Assembly: GCA_029215795.1 (NCBI GenBank)
Contig: JARDYH010000004.1
Coordinates: 203,030,017 to 203,094,016, forward strand
Length of the DNA: 64,000 bases
Direction: 5' to 3'
Source of the DNA: Anniella stebbinsi
Taxonomy: Eukaryota; Chordata; Lepidosauria; Squamata; Anniellidae
Position 1 is the first letter of the stretch. Each line of letters begins with the position of its first letter. This document shows positions 11,646 through 21,592 of the stretch, one piece after another. The notes below the pieces were generated by a model. The model ran no database searches and was not told the origin of the DNA. It worked only from the letters and a program-made list of their open reading frames with translations. The translations under genes and the position numbers were made by a program.

Positions 11646-13943
11646 CTAGGGGTGTGCACGGACCCCCCGGATCGGATCGGGACCCGGATCGGGACCTCCA
11701 ATTTTGTCCCGGACCGGTTCGGACAAAATCGGAGGCCCCCCGGACCGGATCGAGTCCGATCCCGATCCAAAAATCGGAAATTTTTGGATCGGCCGCCATT
11801 TTTTTTCCCCATAGACTTGCATTGCAATGCAAGTCTATGAGGAAAAAATGGCGGCGGGTGGGTAAGGGGGGGCCTAACTCCCTCCCCCCCCCCCGGGGCC
11901 GTCCGCTGTGGACGGCCCCGGCAGGTAAACCCCCTCCCCCGCGCTCCCTACCCCCCCTGGGGCCGCCTGCTTCCATCCGCTGGCGCCCGCGGGCGCCAGC
12001 GGATAGAAGCGGACGGCTCCGGGGGGGGGGTAAGCCCCCTTCCCCGCCACTTACCTTCTCGGCACGTCCGGCGCCGGCGGCTACTACCAGCGGGCTCCGC
12101 GGCCTACTCTCGAGTAGCGCGCCGGGTGATGACATCACCCGGCGCGCCACCCTGGAGCAGGCCGCGGAGCCTGCTGGTAGTAGTAGGCGCCGGCGCCGGA
12201 CGGGAGCCGCCGGGCCGGGCAGGTAAGGGCCCCCCTCCCCCCTCCGCGCGCCCCCTCCTCCCCTCCACGCACCCCCTCCTTACCTTTCCGGCCCGGCGGC
12301 TCCCGTCCGGCGCCGGCGCCTACTACTTCCAGCAGGCTCCGCGGCCTGCTCTAGAGTAGTGCGCCGGGTGATGACGTCACCCGGCGCGCCATCCTAGAGC
12401 AGGCCGCGGAGCCTGCTGGGAATAGTAGGCGCCGGCGCCGGACGGGAGCCGCCGGGCCGGAAAGGTAAGGGCCCCCCTCCCCCCTCCGCGCGCCCCCTCC
12501 TCCCCTCCACGCACCCCCTCCTTACCTTTCCGGCCCGGCGGCTCCCGTCCGGCGCCGGCGCCTACTACTTCCAGCAGGCTCCGCGGCCTGCTCTAGAGTA
12601 GTGCGCCGGGTGATGACATCACCCGGCGCGCCATCCTAGAGCAGGCCGCGGAGCCTGCTGGGAATAGTAGGCGCCGGCGCCGGACGGGAGCCGCCGGGCC
12701 GGAAAGGTAAGGGCCCCCCTCCCCCCTCCGCGCGCCCCCTCCTCCCCTCCACGCACCCCCTCCTTACCTTTCCGGCCCGGCGGCTCCCGTCCAGCGCCGG
12801 CGCCTACTACTTCCAGCAGGCTCCGCGGCCTGCTCTAGAGTAGCGCGCCGGGTGATGACATCACCCGGCGCGCCATCCTAGAGCAGGCCGCGGAGCCTGC
12901 TGGGAATAGTAGGCGCCGGCGCCGGACGGGAGCCGCCGGGCCGGAAAGGTAAGGGCCCCCCTCCCCCCTCCGCGCGCCCCCTCCTCCCCTCCACGTACCC
13001 CCTCCTTACCTTTCCGGCCCGGCGGCTCCCGTCCGGCGCCGGCGCCTACTACTACCAGCAGGCTCCGCGGCCTGCTCTAGAGTAGCGCGCCGGGTGATGA
13101 CATCACCCGGCGCGCCACCCTAGAGCAGGCCGCGGAGCCTGCTGGGAATAGTAGGCGCCGGCGCCGGACGGGAGCCGCCGGGCCGGAAAGGTAAGGGCCC
13201 CCCTCCCCCCTCCGCGCGCCCCCTCCTCCCCTCCACGTACCCCCTCCTTACCTTTCCGGCCCGGCGGCTCCCGTCCGGCGCCGGCGCCTACTACTACCAG
13301 CAGGCTCCGCGGCCTGCTCTAGAGTAGCGCGCCGGGTGATGACATCACCCGGCGCGCCACCCTAGAGCAGGCCGCGGAGCCTGCTGGGAATAGTAGGCGC
13401 CGGCGCCGGACGGGAGCCGCCGGGCCGGAAAGGTAAGGGCCCCCCTCCCCCCTCCCCCCTCCGCGCGCCCCCTCCTCCCCTCCACGCACCCCCTCCTTAC
13501 CTTCCCGGCCCGGTGGCTCCCGTCCGGCGCCGGCGCCTACTACTACCAGCAGGCTCCGCGGCCTGCTCTAGAGTAGCGCGCCGGGTGATGACATCACCCG
13601 GCGCGCCACCCTAGAGCAGGCCGCGGAGCCTGCTAGTAGTAGTAGGCGCCGGCGCCGGACGGGAGCCACCGGGCCGAGAAGGTAAGTGCCCCCCTCCTCC
13701 CCCCCCCCCGCTGTCCACTTTCATCGGCGGGCGCCCGCTGGCGCCCGCCAATGGAAGCGGCGGTGGGCGCCAGTGGGCGCCCGCCGATCCGCCGATCCGC
13801 CGAACCGGTTCGGAGCTTTTTCGGACCGGTTCGGATTGGATCGGCCGATCCAGCTGCGGGATCGGAAATCGGATAATTTATCCGATTTCCCACTGGACCG
13901 GACTCGGATCGTGGATCGGGTCCGATCCAGTGCACATCCCTAG
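11646..13943. mobile_element. 2.3-kb GC-rich non-autonomous hAT-like element with internal palindromic array
   Basis: Ends are inverted: TAGGGGTGTGCAC at the left and GTGCACATCCCTA at the right, flanked on both sides by the 8-bp sequence GTAAAAAC (11638-11645 or one base shifted; 13943-13950). An 8-bp duplication and short TIR fit the hAT superfamily. Subterminal zones are packed with GGATCGG/CCGATCC and AACCGGTTCGG motifs in both orientations, reminiscent of transposase-binding repeats of hAT elements. Next inward are paired CCATTTTTTTTCCCC/AAATGGCGGC arms around 'gacttgcattgcaatgcaag'. The core is the 242-bp array described separately. CpG is abundant, unlike all surrounding DNA. Open frames up to 201 codons are artefacts of the composition. 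No transposase was seen. Confidence 0.8.
12020..13690. repeat. 242-bp palindromic GC-rich tandem array, seven cores
   Basis: The core GGGTGATGACRTCACCC recurs with 'gatga' at 12128, 12370, 12612, 12854, 13096, 13338 and 13587. Spacings are 242 five times and 249 once; the last carries an extra 7-bp 'ccccctc' repeat. Each unit is a double palindrome. One symmetry centre is at this core, flanked by 'gcaggctccgcggcctgct' and its inverse. The other is in a C-rich spacer between 'ggaaaggtaaggg' and 'ccttacctttcc'. Units are nearly identical, so expansion or homogenisation is recent. Only the 12370 unit has the full GACGTC. Confidence 0.9.
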
Positions 13944-14290
13944 TAAAAACTCAATGCTGTGCAGAGTTGGCTGTTTGAACCACTGTTAGTTATTGTGTCA
14001 TATGGAGGGCACCGTTGGTTATTTCATCAGTCACAGAGTCGCAAAGCAAGAGTGGTCAAAGCGGCGGCTGCCACTCTATAGTCTAGCCAGCAAGATAACT
14101 TTTCGACAGCAATGGCTGATGGATACTAGCAGGAAGACTGAGTGGGGGAGACAGGGCTGGGGACTACACCACTATTGATTATTATCATGTTGTGTGGGGA
14201 GTACCTCCAAGATAAACAACTGTTGAGTTGATTATTACCCACTGTTGACTATCATGTTGTCTCTCCAATACACAAAGAATACAGTTGAAG
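13944..14290. mobile_element. Host MITE, right part
   Basis: Continuation of 11497-11645 after the insertion: 'ccactgttagttattgtgtc', 'ttattatcatgttgtgtgg' and 'gttgactatcatgttgtctc' mirror the left part in inverted order, as expected of terminal inverted regions. Confidence 0.55.
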
Positions 14291-14423
14291 CATAGGTTCC
14301 AGTAGCCTGCAGAAAGTCATGGAAGAAACAGAGTAAAATCTTGCAGGAAACCAAGTTTTACAAAGTTAGCCTTTCTATGAGATAACAAATATTGCTCATA
14401 TAAAATCAGGCATATGCTTAAGT
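14291..14423. other. Nothing recognised
   Basis: Short AT-rich spacer between the MITE and a microsatellite. Confidence 0.4.
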
Positions 14424-14520
14424 ACATCATCATCATCATCATCATAATAACAACAACAATTTATTTCTTACCCACCTCTCCGTCTGGATCATTTTGGCAC
14501 CAACAACAACAAAAAGAGGG
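14424..14520 (-). repeat. (CAT)n/(CAA)n microsatellite plus reversed SINE/L2 tail
   Basis: 'catcatcatcatcatcat' and 'aacaacaacaa' are followed by 'cttacccacctctccgtct' and 'ggatca'. These are the inverse of the 'ctcgatccgaagggagaggc' tail at 43991. Confidence 0.6.
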
Positions 14521-15255
14521 GGAGCATATGAGGAGAGGAAATTTCCACCCATCACCTTTCCAGTATGCCTGAACCATGTTCTGGAATAAGGAGCTCTAGG
14601 ACTGAGGTTAATTCATACTCTATGCTAGTCACTGTTCTCCCTACTGCGCCAGCCAACAAACCCCTTATTATGATGAGGATTTGGGGGGTTGTTGTTGCAT
14701 GAACTCAGGTGCCGCCGAGTGTAAACTGAATTTAAGACTACCAATTTATTAGACTGACTTGAAGCAGTGAAGAATGAGTCTTTCTGTAAATGCAAATGTA
14801 TTACTGTATCTTTTAAACAGTTATGTACTTCATAATTAGTTTTTCCAGTGGAAAGTTTTTAATGGACACAGTAATAACATTTATTGTGGACATGTTTTAT
14901 ATAAAATTACAGCCAACAGCTTGGCACAGCGTGCCAGGGAGATCCCTGTTGGTAAGTGATTTCTCTTGTAAAACATGCAGTAAAATAGTTTTTTGGTAGC
15001 TGGAATGTGAAGGGTTGTGAAAGGCCATTTGTACCATTTTCTGCTGACTGCAAAGCAATCATTTGATTCATCTAGTTTATTCCCTATCCCAAATTGCACA
15101 CTGAAAGCATGGCCACAGAGAGAGTTGTAACCCTTTCAGGGAAGGACAAAATATGTGAAAGAGGCATCTTTCTGTTTTCTCTATGACCTTCCCAAGGATG
15201 ACTTCAAGGGGTAGCAAGGGGTAGCAGATCCCCCCCCCCCATATCTCTACCAGGG
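14521..15255. other. Nothing recognised
   Basis: No repeat or gene recognised; a poly-C run lies near 15230. Confidence 0.4.
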
Positions 15256-15452
15256 AAGGGCCGTAGCTCAGTGTAATAAGGCACATACTTTGCATGCAGA
15301 AGGTCCCAGGTTCAATCCCCAGCATCTCCAGATAGGACAGGAAAAAGTCCTGCCTGACAACCCTGAAGAACTGCTGCCAGTCAATGTTGACAATACAGGA
15401 CTAGATGGACCAAGGGTCTGACTCAGTATAAAGCATCTTCCTGTGTTCCTAT
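15256..15452 (+). mobile_element. tRNA-derived SINE
   Basis: Pol III promoter parts are visible: an A-box-like 'cgtagctcagtgtaataag' and a B box GGTTCAATCCC at 15309-15319, with 'ctttgcatgcagaaggtccc' between. The body ('cctgcctgacaaccctgaag', 'ctgccagtcaatgttgacaa') leads to a CR1/L2-like 3' end ('ctagatggaccaagggtctg', 'cagtataaagcatcttcc'). Reversed copies: 51721-51898, 29830-29975, 59395-59520. It will not fold as a functional tRNA because the acceptor stem is lost. Confidence 0.85.
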
Positions 15453-15474
15453 GTACCACATACCCCCCAGCTTT

Positions 15475-16403
15475 CAGTCAGAGTTTGTTCAGGTCCTAAT
15501 TAACATGGCTGTATTGGGACCAATGCTTTTCAATTTATTCATAAATGATCTGGAATTAGGAGTGAGCAGTGAAGTGTCGAAATCTGCCAATGACTCCAAA
15601 TTATTTAGGGTGGTTAAAACAAAAAGAGATTGTGAAGAGCTCCAAAAGGATATCTCCAAGCTGGGAGAGTGGACATCCAAATGGCAAATGCAGTTCAATG
15701 TAAGTAAGTGTAAAGTGATGCACGTAAGGACAAAAAATCCCAACGTTAAGTATAACCTGATGGGATCTGGACTAGCGGTGATTGACCAAGAAAGGGATCT
15801 TGGGGTTGTGGTGGACAGCTTGATGAAAATGTCAACCCAGTGTGCGACTGCTGTAAAAAAAAAAAAAAAAGGCAAACTTCATGTTAGGCATGATTAGGAA
15901 AGGCAAAGAGAATAAAACTGCCAACAACATACTATCTTTATACAAATCTATGGTACGACCATATATAGAATACTGTGTACAGTCATGGTCATCACACACC
16001 GAAAAGCGATATTGTGAAGTTGGAAAAAGTGCAGAAAAGAGCAACTAAAATTATCAAGAGACTGAGGCGAATCTCCTGTGAGGGAAGGTTACAACAGCTA
16101 GGATTGTTTAGCTTGGAAAAAATGAGGGTAAGGAGAGACATGGTAGAGGTTCACAAAATTATACATGGTATGGAAAATGTGGACAGGAAGACATTTTTCT
16201 CCCCCTCCCATAATCCTAGAACCTGGGTCCCCCCTATGAAGCTAATTGGTTGGAGATTAAGGACAGATAAAAGGAAGTACTTCTTCACATAGTGCATAGT
16301 TAAACTATGGAACTTGCTACCAAAAGACATAATCATGGCAACCAATTTGGATAGATTTAAAAGGGGGGTAGATAATTTCCTGGAGGAGAAGGCTATCAAT
16401 GGC
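15475..16403 (+). pseudogene. CR1 ORF2 reverse transcriptase, C-terminal half, frameshifted
   Basis: In life ORF2 of CR1 encodes endonuclease plus reverse transcriptase that copies the element's RNA into genomic DNA. Frame 1 shows GPMLFNLFINDLE (palm region preceding the catalytic box), then 'SANDSKL' where active CR1 has the F/YADD-type catalytic motif, so the A is replaced by N. 'LGVVVDSLMKMSTQCA' and, after a frameshift in the A-run, 'EYCVQ' plus 'KVQKRATKIIKRLRRISCEG' and 'RLQQLGLFSLEKMRVRRDM' follow. The C-terminal 'LWNLLPKDIIMATNLDRFKR' is visible up to about 16370. The element is inactive. It is too short at the 5' side for the endonuclease domain. Confidence 0.85.
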
Positions 16404-16604
16404 TACTAGTCCTGATGCCTCTATGCTACCTCTAGAATCAGAGGCGGTGAGCCTATGTACACCAGTTGCTTGGGAACATGGGCAGGAGGGTGCTGCAGCA
16501 CTTGTGTCCTGCTAATGGGCTTCCTGTCAACCGCTGAAACAAAAGTCTGGACTAAATGGACCCTCAGTCTGATGCAGCATGGCTCTTATGTTTTTATGGC
16601 TAAC
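15475..16604 (+). mobile_element. CR1 LINE, 5'-truncated, with 3' UTR
   Basis: A decayed reverse transcriptase (see the pseudogene at 15475-16403) is followed by 'gccttctatgctacctct'-type 3' UTR blocks. These continue through 'gtgtcctgctaatgggcttc', 'ggactaaatggaccctcagt' and 'atgcagcatggctcttatg', the same order as 56266-56735. It lies directly 3' of the SINE at 15256-15452 in the same orientation. The poly-A of 16 at 15855-15870 disrupts the frame. Confidence 0.85.
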
Positions 16605-16732
16605 ATACTTGCTCCCACATCAAGGGGATTTGGTAACCCTTTGCTCCCCAAAACTAGTTTTTTCTGGATCTGCCCTTTTTCACATCTAGCCAGTTATTCC
16701 TCTTAATGGATTGGAGGTTTGAATCACAGTCT

Positions 16733-16935
16733 TACATAAGAAGATATGAAGTGCCATGCTGGATCAGATTGAGGGTCCATCTAGTCCAGCATTCTGTTCA
16801 CACAGTGGCCAACCAGCTGTTGACCATGGGCCAACAAAGCAGGACACGGTGCAACAGCACTTTCCCACCCATGTCCCCCAGCAACTGTTGCATATAGGTT
16901 TACTGCCTTGGATACTGGAGGTCTTCTACCTACTA
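16733..16935 (-). mobile_element. CR1 3' end (reversed)
   Basis: 'gtgccatgctggatcag', 'gtccatctagtccagcattc', 'cacagtggccaaccagctg' and 'ttactgccttggatactgga' are the inverse of the CR1 3' UTR. Inverted relative to the CR1 just upstream, so the two could pair as a hairpin in a transcript. Confidence 0.85.
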
Positions 16936-17059
16936 TCTCCTATCTGTTACTGTATCCAACTTCTCTACCTGCAGAGAGAGAGAGGGGGGCTGCTAAGATG
17001 AGGGAGATGGAGAATGGCATTCAGGGCCCCTAAATTATTTAATTTTTGATCAGCCAATA

Positions 17060-17135
17060 GCCTCACTCTGTGCATATTTTCTTGGGACTAACTTGCACAT
17101 AAGTGTGTCTAGCATTGCAGCTTCATTGTTAACTG
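17060..17135. repeat. Short dispersed repeat
   Basis: 'cttgggactaacttgcacat' followed by 'gtgtctagcattgcagcttc' matches the family noted at 6955-6997. Confidence 0.4.
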
Positions 17136-18635
17136 TAGGTAAGTGATTCCCAAGTTAGTGGTTAGAATTGGCTGTATCTAAGCATTTACATGTCCTAATT
17201 GGGCTCTAAAAGTCCACTTAGATTTGGATTGGTTAAAGTAAATAAGCTTGATGATATAAGCTCAGGTTGCTAGCTTCTTGATATGAAGAGGCAATATCCC
17301 AACACAATGGTTGGCTTTAGGAAGATGGAATCTAATTTGATTCAAAATGGCCACAGTTAATGGTGTGGTCTTAAAACATGTTGCAGCTATTCCCTAGATC
17401 AGAAATCATTGCGTTTTTTAAAAAAAATGGGTTGAGGTCGGTAGCTGTGAACATTTTCCTTTTTCCTTACGAACTGTAACTTTTGAGTACCAAGGACTCC
17501 TCCATCTATATAGGAACCCCACCCTATTTCTGGGTGGCCCAGTGCTGCTCTCAAATTCATACACACATATTTGTTATTAGAAGGAATGATTTAATTCTGC
17601 AGTGATTGTAACTGGAATTTTTAAATTTATAAAAAGAAATGAAAACAATTTACATTGTAGTATGTGTCATTTTAGGGTGTTATAAACTATCTGGTATACA
17701 TTTAGTACTGACAGTACTGTATTCTGTAATCAGTCTTTCCGAATTTGCAGATCAGGAGCAATCTTAAAAGTAACAGCAAGACGTGCATATGATAGTACTG
17801 GGAAAGAGGCAGCATGTTTTCTTCTTGCATAATTTCCTTTTACAAGCACATGTTTCCAGCTCAGGAAGCACTTCAACATTTAACATATGTTCCATCCTAA
17901 ATAATAAATGGCTAAATTAATTTTATGTAATAATAATAATATAAGAGTCATTTGACATTTGACAGATACTTTTAATAAAGTAAGGTGTTAAAATCTCTTT
18001 CTGTACAAATCTATATTATCTCTGCATTACCCACTTGGAAAACTTTAAAATACAGATAATTCATTTTAATGAATGGGATTATGTAAGCACATGTGTTTTG
18101 GGACTTAATATTTTACGAGAATGTAACACAGTTATGCTATACTTCTTTTGCAGATTGAATTACACTTGTGCCATTAAATTCAATCTTTTTATGAAGGATT
18201 GTACAGGTACATGCATAAAGTATAGAAGAGGTCTCACTACAGCTAAGGTATAGCAACCAAAGATTTTGCAAAACCAAATATGAGTTTTGCTAGAGTGAGA
18301 TTTATGTATTCAGTTTTCACTGTATCCTCTTGAAGTTCTGCCACATTATTCAATTACTATATGCTTGTTCACTTTAGTGTTTCCTGAGGTAACAGGGCGA
18401 TCCCCTGCCAGGAAGCTCGGAGGTCATTAGCAATAAAATAGCATTGAAATATTATTAGCACAATATAAAGTAATTGCAAATATCATATAGGTATTTATAG
18501 ATTTTGGAGCCCAAGTTAATAATTTGCTACCTTCCACTTGTATTGTGTATATTGAAAAAGTTTTGCATAATCAAAAGGACATGGGACTACGACTTCTGGT
18601 GTCCCAGCTTTCCCATGATAACTTCATTTTAATGC
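17136..18635. other. Nothing recognised
   Basis: AT-rich, single-copy-looking. No coding or RNA signal. Confidence 0.45.
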
Positions 18636-18639
18636 TTAG

Positions 18640-18995
18640 TACTTCACCTTACTCCATTAAGCTCAAGGATGCTTACAACATAAAATCAACATACAATAGA
18701 ACATAGCACTGAAAGGTCACCACTAAAATGCATCAGTAAAAACAGAGCCATAATAATACAAATTATAACAGCCATAAACTCAGAACAACCGTTGGAGCAT
18801 AAAATCACAGCAGCCTTCAACAGCCCCCTGAAATGACTGTGGAAACAAATATATTTTACATATCTCCCTAGAGGCAAGTAATGAGATGCATTTGTACATC
18901 CCAATGAGATATTCATTCCACATGCTCATGGCAATTTGTGAAAGCTCTCACTGGTTCCTATTTCCCCTCGCAGTGGAATTCTTGAGCAGAAGATA
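18640..18995 (-). repeat. Very old LINE-like 3' sequence (tentative)
   Basis: 'ttaagctcaaggatgcttac' followed by 'aaaatcaacatacaata' looks like a reversed LINE 3' tail, but decay prevents naming. Confidence 0.3.
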
Positions 18996-19204
18996 CTAGA
19001 ATGAGGTAGTGCACAGTGTCGGAAGATGCTGAGACACCCCTCCAAAATAATCATTGAGATGTTCCCTGTCAATTTCCAAATGGAGATGGTCATCCAGTTC
19101 TAGTAATGGCATGGCACGACAGGTTTCAGGCACCTGGATGCAGCCTCAGAGGAGTAAATTTGTGTGCTGCAGCATCATGTCCCAAGACCATTTTAGCACA
19201 TGGG

Positions 19205-19440
19205 GACTTCCTTTATTTATTTATTTGCAATATTTATATACTTCTTCATGTCTAAATTATACTCCGGAGTGGTGAACATAGGAATAAAACAGTAAAAAGA
19301 TTTAAACAGCAAATTAAAAGTGTTCCATTTAAAACAAAGTACTAATAAAAATGGTGGCTGAGGAATGCTTCCTGGAAAAGAGTTGTTTTCAGGATGCACC
19401 GGATGACCTCCAGTGGCAGTATGTTCCAAAGAGAAAAGGC
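19205..19440 (-). mobile_element. L2 LINE 3' end, nested in an older L2
   Basis: Minus-strand order: 'ctgccactggaggtcatcc', 'cctgaaaacaactctttt', 'aggaagcattcctcagccac', an A/T-rich 3' UTR, and an AAATAAATAAAT tail at the left edge. It encodes the L2 C-terminal LKTTLFQEAFLSHH-like remnant. It splits the L2 copy that resumes at 19441. Confidence 0.75.
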
Positions 19441-20480
19441 TCCCACACTGCTATCTGTCATAATGAGGCATTAATCAGTCCCTGAACCCAACCAGTCAAT
19501 CCTTCCTTCATGGATGATATTAGCAATGAAGGCCAAGGGTCAAGAAAACAGGTGGTAGGTCATACATCTACCAGAATCTTGCCTACATCCTCAAGACATA
19601 TCAACTGAAAATCATCCCACAAAACTAGACCAGATGGTGCTCTGGAAACATTCATTGACTGAACTGCCCCAACCATTGTGACTATTAGCAGGGCTGCTTC
19701 TACTATTAGGTAGAGTTGAGGAGGTGGATGCTGGGAGACAAGAAGCTCTGGTGAGATGTTAGGAGGACAGAGCTGTGTGTCACACAACCTCCCCTGCACC
19801 CCTGAAGCTAGCCTGCTGCCCTCAGCTGTAGTGGAAGATGCTGTCCCATCATCAGCGTTGAAATAAAATTCAACTGCCAATCTGTTTAGATTTTGTATAT
19901 GGAATGGGAGGGGGGTACCCTAATGTCCTTCACATCAAGCAGCAACTGTGTTGTGCCAGTCCTGAGTTTCAGATTGGATATGAACAAGATTAACCTCAAA
20001 ATGTTTTGCAAACCTGTCACAGTGTGCCTTTGAGAATTCCTGCATTAAATTACATGGAGTAGGCCCCTCACCACATCTAAAACCTCCACTGGATGACACT
20101 GAAGATATAATGATGGTGGAGAAGTATTGTTTCTTCACCGTGGTCGCCACCACCAAGTAGTTCCGATAATGAACCCTCCCTGATCTGTGTGAATTCTCTG
20201 TGAATTTTTCACCACTTGTGTTCTAATCGTCTCCCAAACTTTTTCATCACACCAAGCTCCCATGATAGAGGGCCCTTAGGAGCAATTGTGTCAACTGCCC
20301 AACTGATCTCTGTATTCCAAAAGCTAGGTTTTTGATAGCCCCAGTCATGCCAACTGAAAACTCCTCAAGGGCTTCAAGGTATCCACCAGTCTCTGAGAGT
20401 AGACTATCCCAATAGGTTCCTTACCCCTGCAGAGAGGAAATACCAACCCAAGTCTGCATCCACAACAATTGATTTTATTA
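19441..20480 (-). pseudogene. L2 LINE ORF2 relic (linker and start of reverse transcriptase)
   Basis: On the minus strand the conceptual protein runs from about 20480 to 19441. It includes 'VKKQYFSTIIISSVSSS' (the K..Y.S..I linker region of L2), 'FAKHFEVNLVHIQSE' and then 'TCFLDPWPSLLISSM'. The last matches the conserved T-C-x-L-D-P-x-P-S block at the start of the L2 reverse transcriptase, followed by 'INASL'. Several stops and frame changes break it. The catalytic palm lies further downstream and is missing, displaced by the later L2 3' end at 19205-19440. Identified by memory of the family pattern, not by search. Confidence 0.7.
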
Positions 20481-20524
20481 TTCATGGAATGTGTTCCCAC
20501 TTTTCTTCTTTATGAATATTTCCA

Positions 20525-20605
20525 AGGTTTGCCTTGAAGTTTCAGGGAACTTTGGCTATTGGGTGGTATAGAAATGATGATGATGGTGATGACAATGATA
20601 ATGTT
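20525..20605 (+). repeat. L2-type tail with (GAT)n
   Basis: 'ggctattgggtggtatagaa' grades into 'atgatgatgatggtgatgac'. Confidence 0.5.
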
Positions 20606-21520
20606 TTAGTATTAGATTCACAGAAGCCTCAGCCTGTTTTGTTCTATTCTATTTGGAGAATAGTTTGAATAATGAACATCCTTTAGTGGATATTGTGATT
20701 ATAAAGCTTCCTGGGTTAAATAATCAAAGGTTCTTAGACACCATATTAGTGTTTGGATATAAATAAGCCATAGGATGTTTTCCCCCTTTCTTCTTTCCTG
20801 TTGTTGTCATTGTCGTTAACGTAATTGTCTAATTCTTTTGATTATTATTGTGTTATTTATTTTTAAAGGCCCATAGTATCTGAGAGGAGAAGCACCAGGC
20901 AAAGCTTGCAATGAATCACTGGTGTTGAATATGGATCCAGAAAATAATGTGTACAAGGACTATGAATGGAAGGTGCCTTTGAGTTAGGTGGGTGTGAAAA
21001 GGAAACATTAATGTGATGGCCATTTAGCTTTTAAAAACATATCAGATGGTAAATAGAAACAAAGATGGAGATCATTTTAGTTACCCTAAATGAACTCCCG
21101 ATGTGAAAATTGACTGGCTTCCTACTGCTAATCTGGGTTTTATAAAATGTCACTCCAGGGTTGGGTCCTAGTGTGAAAAGTCTGTTGGATTAACTATATC
21201 AGTCCTTAGGTACATGGCAGGCCTTCCAGTTCTGTGAATATGTACAGTTCATGTTGTACTTTCAAAGTCCCTCTGATTTCCTACACTTGGACCCAACCCT
21301 TTGCAAACTATTCAAAGCAGCATTCAAAAGCTGGCCTCTTCGAATTCTTTTGACGTCTTTGAACATTAGTTTTAGCAATTTGTAAAGTGAGTGCAAAGGC
21401 TACATAAAAGGCATGTCTGGTCCTGAGTACAGCATTGTAAGATTAGAAAATGAAAGTTGCACTTTGAACATATTCTCTCCAGAGATTAAAGCAGATGGGA
21501 GTAGATCCTGCATCCAATTG
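20606..21520. other. Nothing recognised
   Basis: No repeat, RNA or coding feature identified. Confidence 0.45.
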
Positions 21521-21524
21521 AAGT

Positions 21525-21592
21525 TTTTTAAGGCGCTGCAAGATTATTGTTTTTGCTGCAATAGACTAACGTGGCTACCCCTGTAGAAGAAG
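21525..21592 (+). repeat. Widespread reptile repeat fragment
   Basis: 'aaggcgctgcaagattattg' followed by 'ctgcaatagactaacgtggc' and 'tacccctgtagaag' is a phrase I recall from many reptile genomes. Its class is uncertain to me. Confidence 0.5.

Noticed and set aside
11617..12359. Overlapping frames up to 201 codons in the GC-rich hAT-like element
   Set aside because: Produced by low stop-codon frequency in palindromic GC-rich sequence; both strands are open simultaneously and the 242-bp unit is not a multiple of three.
12040..13690. Repeated 'aggtaag' as splice donors, or the array as a CpG-island promoter
   Set aside because: The motif occurs in every unit in both orientations as part of the palindrome; no exon, TATA or initiator context is seen.
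15256..15330. Functional tRNA gene, from the A-box and B-box match
   Set aside because: The sequence continues into a SINE body with a LINE-like tail, has reversed relatives in the window and lacks a paired acceptor stem.
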